DNA from: Nostoc piscinale CENA21
Lineage (GTDB): Bacteria; Cyanobacteriota; Cyanobacteriia; Cyanobacteriales; Nostocaceae
Direction of reading: 5' to 3'
Length of the DNA stretch: 64,000 nucleotides
Assembly: GCF_001298445.1 (NCBI RefSeq)
Contig: NZ_CP012036.1
Span: forward strand, 4,824,158 to 4,888,157
Shown here piece by piece: positions 45,664-53,504 of this stretch. A program made the position numbers and the translations under genes. Position 1 is the first letter of the stretch. Each line of letters opens with the position of its first letter. A model generated the notes under the pieces. That model saw nothing but the letters and a program-made list of their open reading frames with translations. It was not told where the DNA came from and did no database searches.

Positions 45664-46053
45664 CTAGGTTAAAGTTTTTAACCAAGAAGCACTCGTGAGA
45701 TTTGCATCGGCTGTAGCTAAAGTCAACTGGTGGTAAACTGCGGTAGCTGCAATAAAGCGATCGCCAGGATCTTGATGTGGTAGCTGAAGCTGACGGCTGA
45801 GAATAGCAATTTGGCGGTTAAGTGGCGCTTCTCGGATTTCTAGAGTATTTAAAGCTAAATCAATCCATGCAACTGGATGCGGCTGTAAAGAAATTCGTCC
45901 TTTTTCTGCTAAGAGTAGCGTTTCCCAGATACTAATTGGACTTAGCCACAGTTCGGTTGTTGTCGCTGCAATGGTGGTTTGAAGCTGAGAAGATAAGCTT
46001 TCATTACCAAGTAAATACCAAATCCAGATGTGGGTATCCAGTAAGAGCTTCAC
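45664..46053 (-). CDS. PIN-domain toxin, VapC-like
   Basis: This is a predicted ribonuclease toxin of 129 residues. The PIN acidic residues are in LLLDTHIWIWYL, the Glu of SPISIWETLLL and the late Asp pair in DPGDRFIAATA followed by TADANL. I start it at GTG 46053, whose bases overlap the antitoxin stop (GTGA), the normal arrangement; an ATG at 46068 is also possible. With the upstream Phd/YefM-like gene it forms a type II toxin-antitoxin module. A decayed copy lies 2.2 kb away, beyond the methyltransferase gene. Confidence 0.8.
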   Translation of the reverse strand: MKLLLDTHIWIWYLLGNESLSSQLQTTIAATTTELWLSPISIWETLLLAEKGRISLQPHPVAWIDLALNTLEIREAPLNRQIAILSRQLQLPHQDPGDRFIAATAVYHQLTLATADANLTSASWLKTLT

Positions 46054-46286
46054 TGAAGTGCTTCCCATGTGTTATCAGGAATAACGGGAGAAATCAAATC
46101 TCCCAAGATTTCACCACTACCTTTCATTGCTCCAAATACTGTGCGTTCGGACTGAGGTTTGGCAGGATAGATAATGACCAAAGGTTCTCCATCATGAGTA
46201 ACAGTTAAAGGTGTTTTGGTACGCTGTATTTCTGCAAATATTTGTTGGAGTGTTGCTGGTAACTCGTTGCTGGCAATGTGTTTCAT
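46050..46286 (-). CDS. Phd/YefM-like antitoxin
   Basis: The protein has 78 residues. The N-terminal fold (LPATLQQIFAEIQRTKTPLTV, then THDGEPLVIIYP) is typical of Phd/YefM antitoxins, which bind their own promoter and cap the toxin with an acidic C-terminal tail. Its stop overlaps the start of the PIN toxin gene. A terminator-like hairpin lies in the leader. Confidence 0.75.
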   Translation of the reverse strand: MKHIASNELPATLQQIFAEIQRTKTPLTVTHDGEPLVIIYPAKPQSERTVFGAMKGSGEILGDLISPVIPDNTWEALQ

Positions 46287-46319
46287 AGAGTTGTCATTGA
46301 GTATGCTTAAATTTTAAGC

Positions 46320-46370
46320 AAAAAAACTGCACACAGGTCAGTGTATGTTTTCCCGTTTGCAGTTTTTTTT
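46320..46370. promoter_or_regulatory. Terminator-like hairpin in the antitoxin leader
   Basis: AAAAAACTGC (46321-46330) and GCAGTTTTTT form a stem around a roughly 28-nt loop, with T runs at both ends. It lies between divergent genes, 34 bp before the antitoxin start on the minus strand, so it may attenuate that transcript or terminate a short plus-strand RNA. No function is proven. Confidence 0.35.
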
Positions 46371-46422
46371 GTAACGCTACACTAAGAAAGTAAAGAAATG
46401 TAAATTTATAAATATTGCGATC

Positions 46423-47375
46423 GTGGAAACTATCACATTAGGCAAAAACGGCCCGGCTGTTCCACCTCTATGTATAGGAACTTGGGCTTGGGGTGATAAA
46501 CTGTTTTGGAATTATGGCAGCGATTACGGCCCCGAACAATTACAAGCAGCCTTTACAGCAGCGTTAGAAGCGGGTGTTACTTTTTTTGACACCGCCGAAG
46601 TTTACGGAATGGGACTGTCAGAAAAATTTTTAGGGCAATTTATTAAACAGACAACCCAACCTGTGCAAGTTGCCACAAAATTCGGCCCTCTGCCTTGGCG
46701 ATTTACCGGACAATCTGTGAGTGATGCCTTAACAGAAAGCCTCAAGCGTCTACAACTAGAGAGAATTGAACTGTATCAAGTGCATTGGCCGTTTGCTTTC
46801 TTTTTGAGCCAAGAAACACTGATGAACACCTTAGGCGATGAAGTGAAGCGGGGCAGAATTGCCGCAGTCGGTGTCAGTAATTACTCAGCCGCCCAAATGC
46901 GAGAAGCCCATCAAATATTAGCAGCGAGGGGCGTTCCTTTAGCTGTCAACCAAGTACGTTATTCTCTACTTACGCGCCAAGTTGAAAGTAGCGGCATTAT
47001 TGCAACTGCTCGTGAGCTTGGTGTGACAATTTTAGCTTACAGTCCTTTAGCCCAAGGATTGCTTACAGGTAAATACACGCCGGAAAATCTCGACAAATTA
47101 AGCGGTGCTAGAAAGATAGATCCAAAATTTGGTAAAGAAGGCTTGCAAAAAAATTGCACCAGTGATATCTTTATTACGTGAGATTGGAGAAAAAACGCGA
47201 TCGCACTCCTGCCCAAGTCGCGCTCAACTGGTTAATTGCCCAAGGTAATGTTATTCCCATAGCTGGCGTAAAAACAGCCGAACAAGCAAAACAAAATGCT
47301 GGCGCTTTAGGCTGGAAATTAAATAACGATGAAATTGAAGAAATAGAGACAATTACTCGTCCTTGGTTGAATTAA
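46423..47375 (+). CDS. Aldo/keto reductase (frame interrupted at two A runs)
   Basis: This is an NADPH-dependent reductase of 316 residues after correction. The TIM-barrel signatures are visible: GTWAWGDKL, FFDTAEVYG (catalytic Asp and Tyr), ATKFGPLPW (Lys), YQVHWP (His) and NQVRYSLL. The frame breaks at 47147-47153 (A7) and again at 47190-47195 (A6). One base fewer in each run joins EGLQKIAPVISLLREIGEK to RDRTPAQVALNWLIAQGN, with IPIAGVKTAEQA near the end. Start is GTG 46423, a short distance after a HIP1-like site. Confidence 0.85.
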
Positions 47376-47550
47376 CTATCGAATTGTAAATATTCAGCTT
47401 GTAGCTGCTCTAAGTCTGCAATAGCGAACATAAGACTATGGCAATATGTATTTATCTATGTTCCTACAAGCTGATAAACCGTTAGCAATCAAAGCTAATG
47501 ATCAACAGTCAGTACCTAATAACTATTGACCATTTACTAATGACTCTTGA

Positions 47551-49077
47551 CTAAGAAGCAGATTCTCTTGCTGTAGATGAACCTAGCTTTTGATTGGCAG
47601 AAACGGGGGCTTCGCGGCGACCTGAGCGCAGTTTAGGCTTGGGTGTGGAGCGTCCTTCATCACCGTTGTTAGCGTCTGATTTGTTCCAAGAACGATTTCT
47701 GTCACCAGAAAATTCACGACGCTTGACGATTTTGGGTTTAGCTACGGGAACTTCTTCAGGAATTTCCACCTCAGAGCTTAACCAAGCAGGACGGGTTTCA
47801 TCATAAGCAAGTTGCAGTGCAGCAGCAGCGATCGCATGAGCATCATACTGTTCAATTAATTCGCTGACAATGGGTAAGAAGGAAGCCAGTCTTTCACCGC
47901 TTAGGGCTTCTCTGACTTGCTCTTGCAATTTGTTGATGTGCCGTGCTTCAATCTGCGCCCGTGTGGGAATCGACAGTAATTGCCAGCTTTGACGGTTATG
48001 ACGCTCAAATATTTGCTGTTTGCGACGCTCGAAGGGCTGAACTAAGGTAATTGCTGTACCTTCTTTACCAGCACGACCAGTCCGACCAATCCGATGCACG
48101 TAGGTTTCCACGCTATCAGGTAAGTCGTAATTAATCACGTGAGATAGTTGGTCAACATCTAAACCGCGTGCAGCAATATCAGTTGCTACTACCCAGCGCA
48201 CTTGACGATTTCGGAAGCGGGTTAGTAACCTTTCTCTGGCTTGTTGGGACAAATCACCGTGATATTCATCGACACTGTGACCAGCTGCTTGCAGTTGGTT
48301 GGTGAGTTCTGCCGCAGTTCTTCTGGTACGCACAAAGATTAACGCTGTTTCTGGATCTTCCATTTCCAGAATTGGCTGTAACGCTTTGGCCTTTGTCCAG
48401 TGGCGGGGAATCAAGTAAGCTACTTGGTTGATTTTGTTGGGTGCAGCTTTAGGCTGTTCAACTGTTACAGTAACAGGCGATCGCAAAAACTTGTTCACCA
48501 ACATCCGAATTGACGGAGGCATTGTCGCGGAGAACAATGCCGTTTGCCGTTCTTGGGGTGCTTGGGACAAGATTCTTTCGACATCATCAATAAAGCCCAT
48601 GCTTAACATTTCATCGGCTTCATCCAATACAAACCACTTCACTTGATCTAATTTCAAGCTACCGCGCTCTAACAAATCAATCACCCGTCCGGGAGTACCG
48701 ACAACGATGTGAACGCCCCGCTTAAGTTGCATAATTTGACGGTCAATTGATTGACCACCGTAAATTGCTAAAGCCCGTAAGCCACTGTTTCCAATAAATT
48801 GGCTGACAGCATCATGGACTTGAATCGCTAATTCACGAGTTGGTGTTAAAACTACAGCTTGCACTGCTCTTTGGCTGACATCCAGCCGCTCTAAAATTGG
48901 TAGAGAAAAGGCGGCTGTTTTGCCTGTACCAGTTTGAGACTGTCCTACTACATCTCGTCCTGCCAACAGTTGGGGAATAGCTTGGATTTGAATGTTAGTA
49001 GGTGCGGTAAAACCAATTTTTTCTAATTGTTCAGCGCGTTCTTGGGAAATTCCTAGTTCAATAAACGAAAGATTCAT
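47551..49077 (-). CDS. DEAD-box ATP-dependent RNA helicase
   Basis: The protein has 508 residues. Helicase motifs are complete: Q-motif region (FTAPTNIQIQAIPQLL), SQTGTGKTAAF, PTRELA, VLDEADEML, SATMPP, then RGLDVDQLSHVINYD and HRIGRTGRAGKEG. The C-terminus is basic and Arg/Ser-rich (KPKLRSGRREAPV), as in CsdA/DeaD- or CrhR-type helicases that cyanobacteria use in cold or redox responses. Start is ATG 49077 (MNLSFIEL); an additional Met precedes it. Confidence 0.92.
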   Translation of the reverse strand: MNLSFIELGISQERAEQLEKIGFTAPTNIQIQAIPQLLAGRDVVGQSQTGTGKTAAFSLPILERLDVSQRAVQAVVLTPTRELAIQVHDAVSQFIGNSGLRALAIYGGQSIDRQIMQLKRGVHIVVGTPGRVIDLLERGSLKLDQVKWFVLDEADEMLSMGFIDDVERILSQAPQERQTALFSATMPPSIRMLVNKFLRSPVTVTVEQPKAAPNKINQVAYLIPRHWTKAKALQPILEMEDPETALIFVRTRRTAAELTNQLQAAGHSVDEYHGDLSQQARERLLTRFRNRQVRWVVATDIAARGLDVDQLSHVINYDLPDSVETYVHRIGRTGRAGKEGTAITLVQPFERRKQQIFERHNRQSWQLLSIPTRAQIEARHINKLQEQVREALSGERLASFLPIVSELIEQYDAHAIAAAALQLAYDETRPAWLSSEVEIPEEVPVAKPKIVKRREFSGDRNRSWNKSDANNGDEGRSTPKPKLRSGRREAPVSANQKLGSSTARESAS

Positions 49078-49131
49078 CAACTCTCCTAGATTTTGCTTTT
49101 TGACTTTTTGTTTTGATTGAGAAATCGAAAT

Positions 49132-50457
49132 CTATCTGTGACTTTCAACCACTTGACCGTAGAGGTCATAAGTATCAGCACTGCGAATTGCAACAGGCAC
49201 AATGGTTCCTAATTTTGCTGCGCCTGTGACATACACCAAACCATCAACTTCGGGCGAACTTCTGCTAGAACGACCAATTAATTCCCCACTTTCAGGATTT
49301 TCTTGCTCAATCAGGACATCAACGATTTTGCCGACTTCCTGTTGATTTTTCCGCCAAGAAATGGGCTGCTGAATTTCCATGATTTTCTGCCGCCGCTCGT
49401 CCATAATTTCCTGGGGTAACTGATTGGGCAGACTGTAGGCGGGGGTTCCTGCTTCTGGTGAAAAGGTAAAGACACCAACATGGTCAAATTCATGCTGCTG
49501 CACGAAGTTGAGTAGATGCTCAAAATGTTCTTCTGTTTCGCCGGGAAAACCAACAATCAAGGTTGTCCGTAATACTGCTGTTGGTAGTGCAGTTTTGATG
49601 CGCTCAATAATTTCATTATTGACTCGTCCTTGCCAGGGACGGTTCATGGAGCGCAGAATCTCTGGATGAGAGTGCTGCAATGGCAAATCCAAATAAGGTA
49701 AGACGTTGGGTGTTTCTTGGATTGCTGCAATTACATCTGGGGTCAATCCTGTGGGATAGGCATAGTGCATCCTAATCCAAGGTATGTCCACTTTCCCCAA
49801 GGCTCGGAGTAATTCGGCGAGTTTGGGCTTACCGTAAATATCCAATCCATAGTTAGTTGTGATTTGGGAAATCAAAATGATTTCTTTTACGCCTTGGCTG
49901 GCTAGTTGCTCGGCTTCAGCCACAATCGATTCAATGGTACGCGATCGCTGATTACCTCGCAGATAAGGAATAATACAAAACGCACACCGATAATCGCATC
50001 CTTCAGCCACTCTCAGGTAGGCAACACCCTCTGTTGTCGTGCGGTAACGCGGTGTGGTTTCATCGGCGATGTAAGTGGGTTCGGCGCTAATTTGTTTAAC
50101 GCGCTCTCCTTGTTCAGCTCGCTCGATCACATTGACGATCTTGTGATAATCACCTGTACCAACCACGGCTACGGCTTCGGGCAACTCTTCCAATAATTGC
50201 TCTTGGAAATGCTGCGCCATGCAGCCTGTGATCACGATTTTTTTATTAGCCTCTGCCAATTCTACTAAAGTTCTGACAGATTCTTCTCTCGCTGCTTCAA
50301 TAAAACTACAAGTATTAACGATAACGTAATCTGCTAACTCTTCATTTGTATCTACGCCATAACCTGCTTCTACCAGCAGCCCTAGCATATGTTCTGTATC
50401 TATTCGATTTTTTTCGCAGCCCAAATGAGATATTGCTATTGTTGGCTTTTCACCCAT
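49132..50457 (-). CDS. rimO: Ribosomal protein uS12 methylthiotransferase RimO
   Basis: The enzyme adds a methylthio group to an Asp of ribosomal protein S12. It has 441 residues with an N-terminal UPF0004 domain (SHLGCEKNRIDTEHMLG and NTCSFIEAAREES, then ITGCMAQ: three cluster cysteines), a radical SAM core with CDYRCAFCIIPYLRG (CxxxCxxC), and a C-terminal TRAM domain. The SHLGCEKN start separates RimO from MiaB. It lies 54 bp upstream of the helicase gene in the same direction; co-transcription is possible. Confidence 0.93.
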   Translation of the reverse strand: MGEKPTIAISHLGCEKNRIDTEHMLGLLVEAGYGVDTNEELADYVIVNTCSFIEAAREESVRTLVELAEANKKIVITGCMAQHFQEQLLEELPEAVAVVGTGDYHKIVNVIERAEQGERVKQISAEPTYIADETTPRYRTTTEGVAYLRVAEGCDYRCAFCIIPYLRGNQRSRTIESIVAEAEQLASQGVKEIILISQITTNYGLDIYGKPKLAELLRALGKVDIPWIRMHYAYPTGLTPDVIAAIQETPNVLPYLDLPLQHSHPEILRSMNRPWQGRVNNEIIERIKTALPTAVLRTTLIVGFPGETEEHFEHLLNFVQQHEFDHVGVFTFSPEAGTPAYSLPNQLPQEIMDERRQKIMEIQQPISWRKNQQEVGKIVDVLIEQENPESGELIGRSSRSSPEVDGLVYVTGAAKLGTIVPVAIRSADTYDLYGQVVESHR

Positions 50458-51110
50458 ACTTTAATATCTAAGGTTTTTTCTTTTAGTCACACAAAGTGCA
50501 GTGACTTCGCTCTTTGTGATGCACGCCTTGATGCTGACAACACCTAGGTGGATTTTTCCACTACCAGTAACTGTCTTTGCTATGACCTAGATAAATTGAG
50601 GCCATGTTATGATACGTCTACTATTAGTTTGTTTCCCAGGGTAAATCGGAGTGTCTTTGATTATTTTGGACACTTGTAATATTTTTTAACAAATCGCCTG
50701 TTAGTATTTTACACTACCGTAGCGTATGCGTTGCTAATTTACCCGTCGGGAAGCCGCCCAAAAGGCTGGTTATGAGAAGTCGCTACCCTCAGGGAAATCG
50801 CGCTTGCGACTACGCCTAATCAAGCAGTAATGCTACCCTAATGCTCAGGCAAGATGCCCAAAGCACGGGAAGCTGCCTTGCGTCTTGTGAGTGGCAAACT
50901 CCTCTTGTAGCCAGGTTTTATCTTAACATATCTTATGGAACGTTTTATGCCAAATTCCATCCCCAGATGGAGGTAGTAAAACAAGTGCCAGGGAAAACAT
51001 GAATGCTAATCAAGGAACTAGGGACGTGAGACGAGAAAATAGGAGCTAGGTGAATTTTAATCCTAAAATCCAATCCCTAATCCCTGATCTCTGAATAATA
51101 TTTTGAAGAC
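50458..51110. other. GC-richer intergenic region with several inverted repeats, possible RNA
   Basis: About 650 bp between divergent rimO and btpA. No credible frame is present, but short perfect stems can be drawn: AGTCGC/GCGACT (50778-50783 and 50806-50811), AGCC/GGCT (50752-50755 and 50764-50767), CAAGATGC/GCGTCTTG (50850-50857 and 50880-50887). The segment 50720-50915 is clearly richer in G and C than the flanks. It may be a structured RNA or a cluster of palindromic repeats; it does not match a riboswitch I recognise. Confidence 0.35.
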
Positions 51111-51962
51111 GTGGACTTATATCAGACCTTTAAAACTCGTACACCAATTATTGGCGTAGTTCACCTACTGCCATTACCCACCTCACCCCGTTGGGGAGGG
51201 AGCCTAAAAGCCGTAATTGACCGTGCTGAACAAGAAGCAACTGCTCTTGCTAGTGGCGGTGTAGATGGCATTATTGTAGAGAACTTTTTCGACGCGCCAT
51301 TTACAAAAAACCAAGTTGACCCAGCAGTTGTGAGTGCAATGACTGTGGTAGTGCAAAGGATACAAAATTTAGTAACCTTGCCGATAGGTTTAAATGTATT
51401 GCGGAATGATGCCAAAAGTGCGATCGCGATCGCCAGTTGTGTGCGGGCGCAATTTATCCGTGTGAATGTGCTAACTGGAGTCATGGCCACCGACCAAGGA
51501 TTAATTGAAGGTGAAGCCCACCAATTATTGCGCTATCGCCGAGAATTAGGCTCTGATGTCAAAATTTTGGCAGATGTGCTGGTCAAGCACGCCAGGCCAT
51601 TAAGTTCGCCCAATTTGACAGTTGCGGTTCAAGACACAATTGAACGAGGTTTAGCAGACGCAGTAATTTTATCTGGTTGGGCAACAGGTAGTCCGCCCAC
51701 TCAGGAAGATTTAGAACTAGCGAGCGGAGCAGCTAAAGGCACACCAGTATTTATCGGTAGTGGAGCCGACGACTGGGAAAATGTTGCTACACTGTTGCAG
51801 GCAGCAGATGGGGTGATAGTTTCCAGTTCCTTAAAACGTCATGGTCGGATTGAGCAACCAATTGATCCGATTCGCGTCAGTCAATTTGTTGAAGCAGCCC
51901 ATCGTACTTGGAACTCCAAAAGCCCAAGCAAATCAACCCAACAAATAAAGTTACATTCTTAG
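51111..51962 (+). CDS. btpA: Photosystem I biogenesis protein BtpA
   Basis: BtpA-family proteins are peripheral thylakoid proteins needed for stable PSI reaction-centre proteins in cyanobacteria. The 283-residue sequence has the family features IIGVVHLLPLPTSPRWGG, GVDGIIVENFFDAPF, RVNVLTGVMATDQGLIEG, KILADVLVKHA and SGWATGSPP, on a TIM-barrel-like fold. It starts at GTG 51111 with GAAGAC nearby. It is followed after 87 bp by the VKOR gene in the same direction. Confidence 0.92.
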   Translation: MDLYQTFKTRTPIIGVVHLLPLPTSPRWGGSLKAVIDRAEQEATALASGGVDGIIVENFFDAPFTKNQVDPAVVSAMTVVVQRIQNLVTLPIGLNVLRNDAKSAIAIASCVRAQFIRVNVLTGVMATDQGLIEGEAHQLLRYRRELGSDVKILADVLVKHARPLSSPNLTVAVQDTIERGLADAVILSGWATGSPPTQEDLELASGAAKGTPVFIGSGADDWENVATLLQAADGVIVSSSLKRHGRIEQPIDPIRVSQFVEAAHRTWNSKSPSKSTQQIKLHS

Positions 51963-52049
51963 TAAGTAGGGAGTGGGGAGTAGGAAGAACTTGTATACTT
52001 CAGACTTCACACTTCAGACTTAATACTTCATACTTCATACTTCGCAGTT

Positions 52050-53120
52050 ATGATTCGCCGCCGTTCTACTCCTTGGATTCATAAATGGTCGCGCCCAATA
52101 ATTGCCGCGATCGCCGGATGTGGTACTTTAGTCACTGGCTATCTCACCATTGAAAAGTTAACAGGAGGCAGCGCCGCCTGCATAGCACAAGCTGGCACGA
52201 GAGGTTGTAATGACGTACTTTCCAGCCCTTGGGGTACTGTTTTCGGTCAGCCATTGGCATTATTTGGATGTTTAGCATATATCAGTATGATGATATTTGC
52301 TTTAGCGCCCTTAGTTGTGAACTCGGAAAACAGCAACCAGCGTAAACAAATCGAAAATTGGACTTGGCTGCTGTTGTTGGTGGGAGCAATTGCTATGTCT
52401 GTTTTCAGTGGCTATTTAATGTATGTGCTGGCTTTTCAAATCAAAGCCTTGTGTCCTTACTGTCTAGCCTCTGCCTTCTTCTCCCTAAGTTTGTTAGTTT
52501 TGACAATTTTGGGACGTACCTGGGAAGATATTGGACAAATTTTATTTACCGCTCTGATTGTGGCAATGGTGACGCTGATTGGGACTTTAGGTGTATATGC
52601 TGGTGTGAATACATCACAAACACCTGGTTCAACCACAGGACAAGAAAGAATTTCCTTCATCCCTTCACCATCACAAACGCCTAACCCTGAATATGGTTGG
52701 GAAATCACCACAAAATCTGGAGAAGCAGAAATCGCCCTAGCCAAACATCTTGTCCAGGCAGGTGCAAAAGAATATGTTGCCTACTGGTGCCCTCATTGCC
52801 ACGAACAAAAGCTAATTTTTGGGAAAGAAGCTTACCAAATCATTAACGATAATATTAAGGTAGAGTGTGCAGGTGACAGTCCTAAAGGTAAACCAGAATT
52901 GTGCCGAGCTGCAAATGTCCAAGCTTTCCCGACCTGGATTATTAATGGTCAAACTTATAGTGGAGTCCAAAACCTCACAGAACTAGCCAAGATTACCAAT
53001 ATACCGGCCCAACAAATTTTAAGTATTTTAAGTAATCAATGTCAGCGCAATTGTTTTTCTAAATTAGTTCTCACCTTTGCTAGTCAACTGGCTGAATATC
53101 GCAATCATATTCCCAGTTGA
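52050..53120 (+). CDS. Vitamin K epoxide reductase homologue fused to a thioredoxin-like domain
   Basis: The protein has 356 residues and several membrane segments. The VKOR part has a loop with Cys in GGSAACIAQAGTRGCNDV, and the quinone-coupled active site CPYC in KALCPYCLASAFF. The C-terminal soluble domain has the thioredoxin motif CPHC in YWCPHCHEQK and a second pair (CAGDSPKGKPELC). This bacterial/plastid fusion (plant LTO1 type) oxidises dithiols and forms disulfides in secreted and lumenal proteins. The tail after IPAQQIL extends about 30 residues beyond the thioredoxin fold. Confidence 0.9.
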   Translation: MIRRRSTPWIHKWSRPIIAAIAGCGTLVTGYLTIEKLTGGSAACIAQAGTRGCNDVLSSPWGTVFGQPLALFGCLAYISMMIFALAPLVVNSENSNQRKQIENWTWLLLLVGAIAMSVFSGYLMYVLAFQIKALCPYCLASAFFSLSLLVLTILGRTWEDIGQILFTALIVAMVTLIGTLGVYAGVNTSQTPGSTTGQERISFIPSPSQTPNPEYGWEITTKSGEAEIALAKHLVQAGAKEYVAYWCPHCHEQKLIFGKEAYQIINDNIKVECAGDSPKGKPELCRAANVQAFPTWIINGQTYSGVQNLTELAKITNIPAQQILSILSNQCQRNCFSKLVLTFASQLAEYRNHIPS

Positions 53121-53504
53121 CTTATTTTTTTGCAAATTTTGTTTTTCAGCGTTAGTATAAGTGACAACAAATTATAAAAATCCTTCATCTGCTGGTTCTC
53201 ATAATCCAAATCAAGTATTTGTCACTTTTTAGGCAACGAAAATATACTTTTGTTATTAGCAATCAATATTTATACTGCACCTGTTTCTTTTTGATACAGA
53301 AATACTGGTTAATCTTTGTTTAATCATCAGTCATTATGAGTTCTTTTTTGTTAACACTATTTCAAATTATTTGGTGGAACATAACAATACTGATAAAATT
53401 TTTGACAATCAGCACTGGATTATCTTCAGGATATTTACTGAGTGTTGGCTAGTTTTTGATATCTGTGCCAATTAAAAATACTTCTCCCTACTAGGTAATT
53501 GGGA
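53121..53504. other. A/T-rich intergenic region, nothing recognised
   Basis: About 380 bp between the VKOR gene and the diguanylate-cyclase-like gene. It contains A/T runs and no convincing RNA, repeat or small gene. Confidence 0.4.

Noticed and set aside
50458..51110. Cobalamin riboswitch, tmRNA or RNase P RNA upstream of btpA
   Set aside because: None of their conserved cores could be found; only short generic stems are present.
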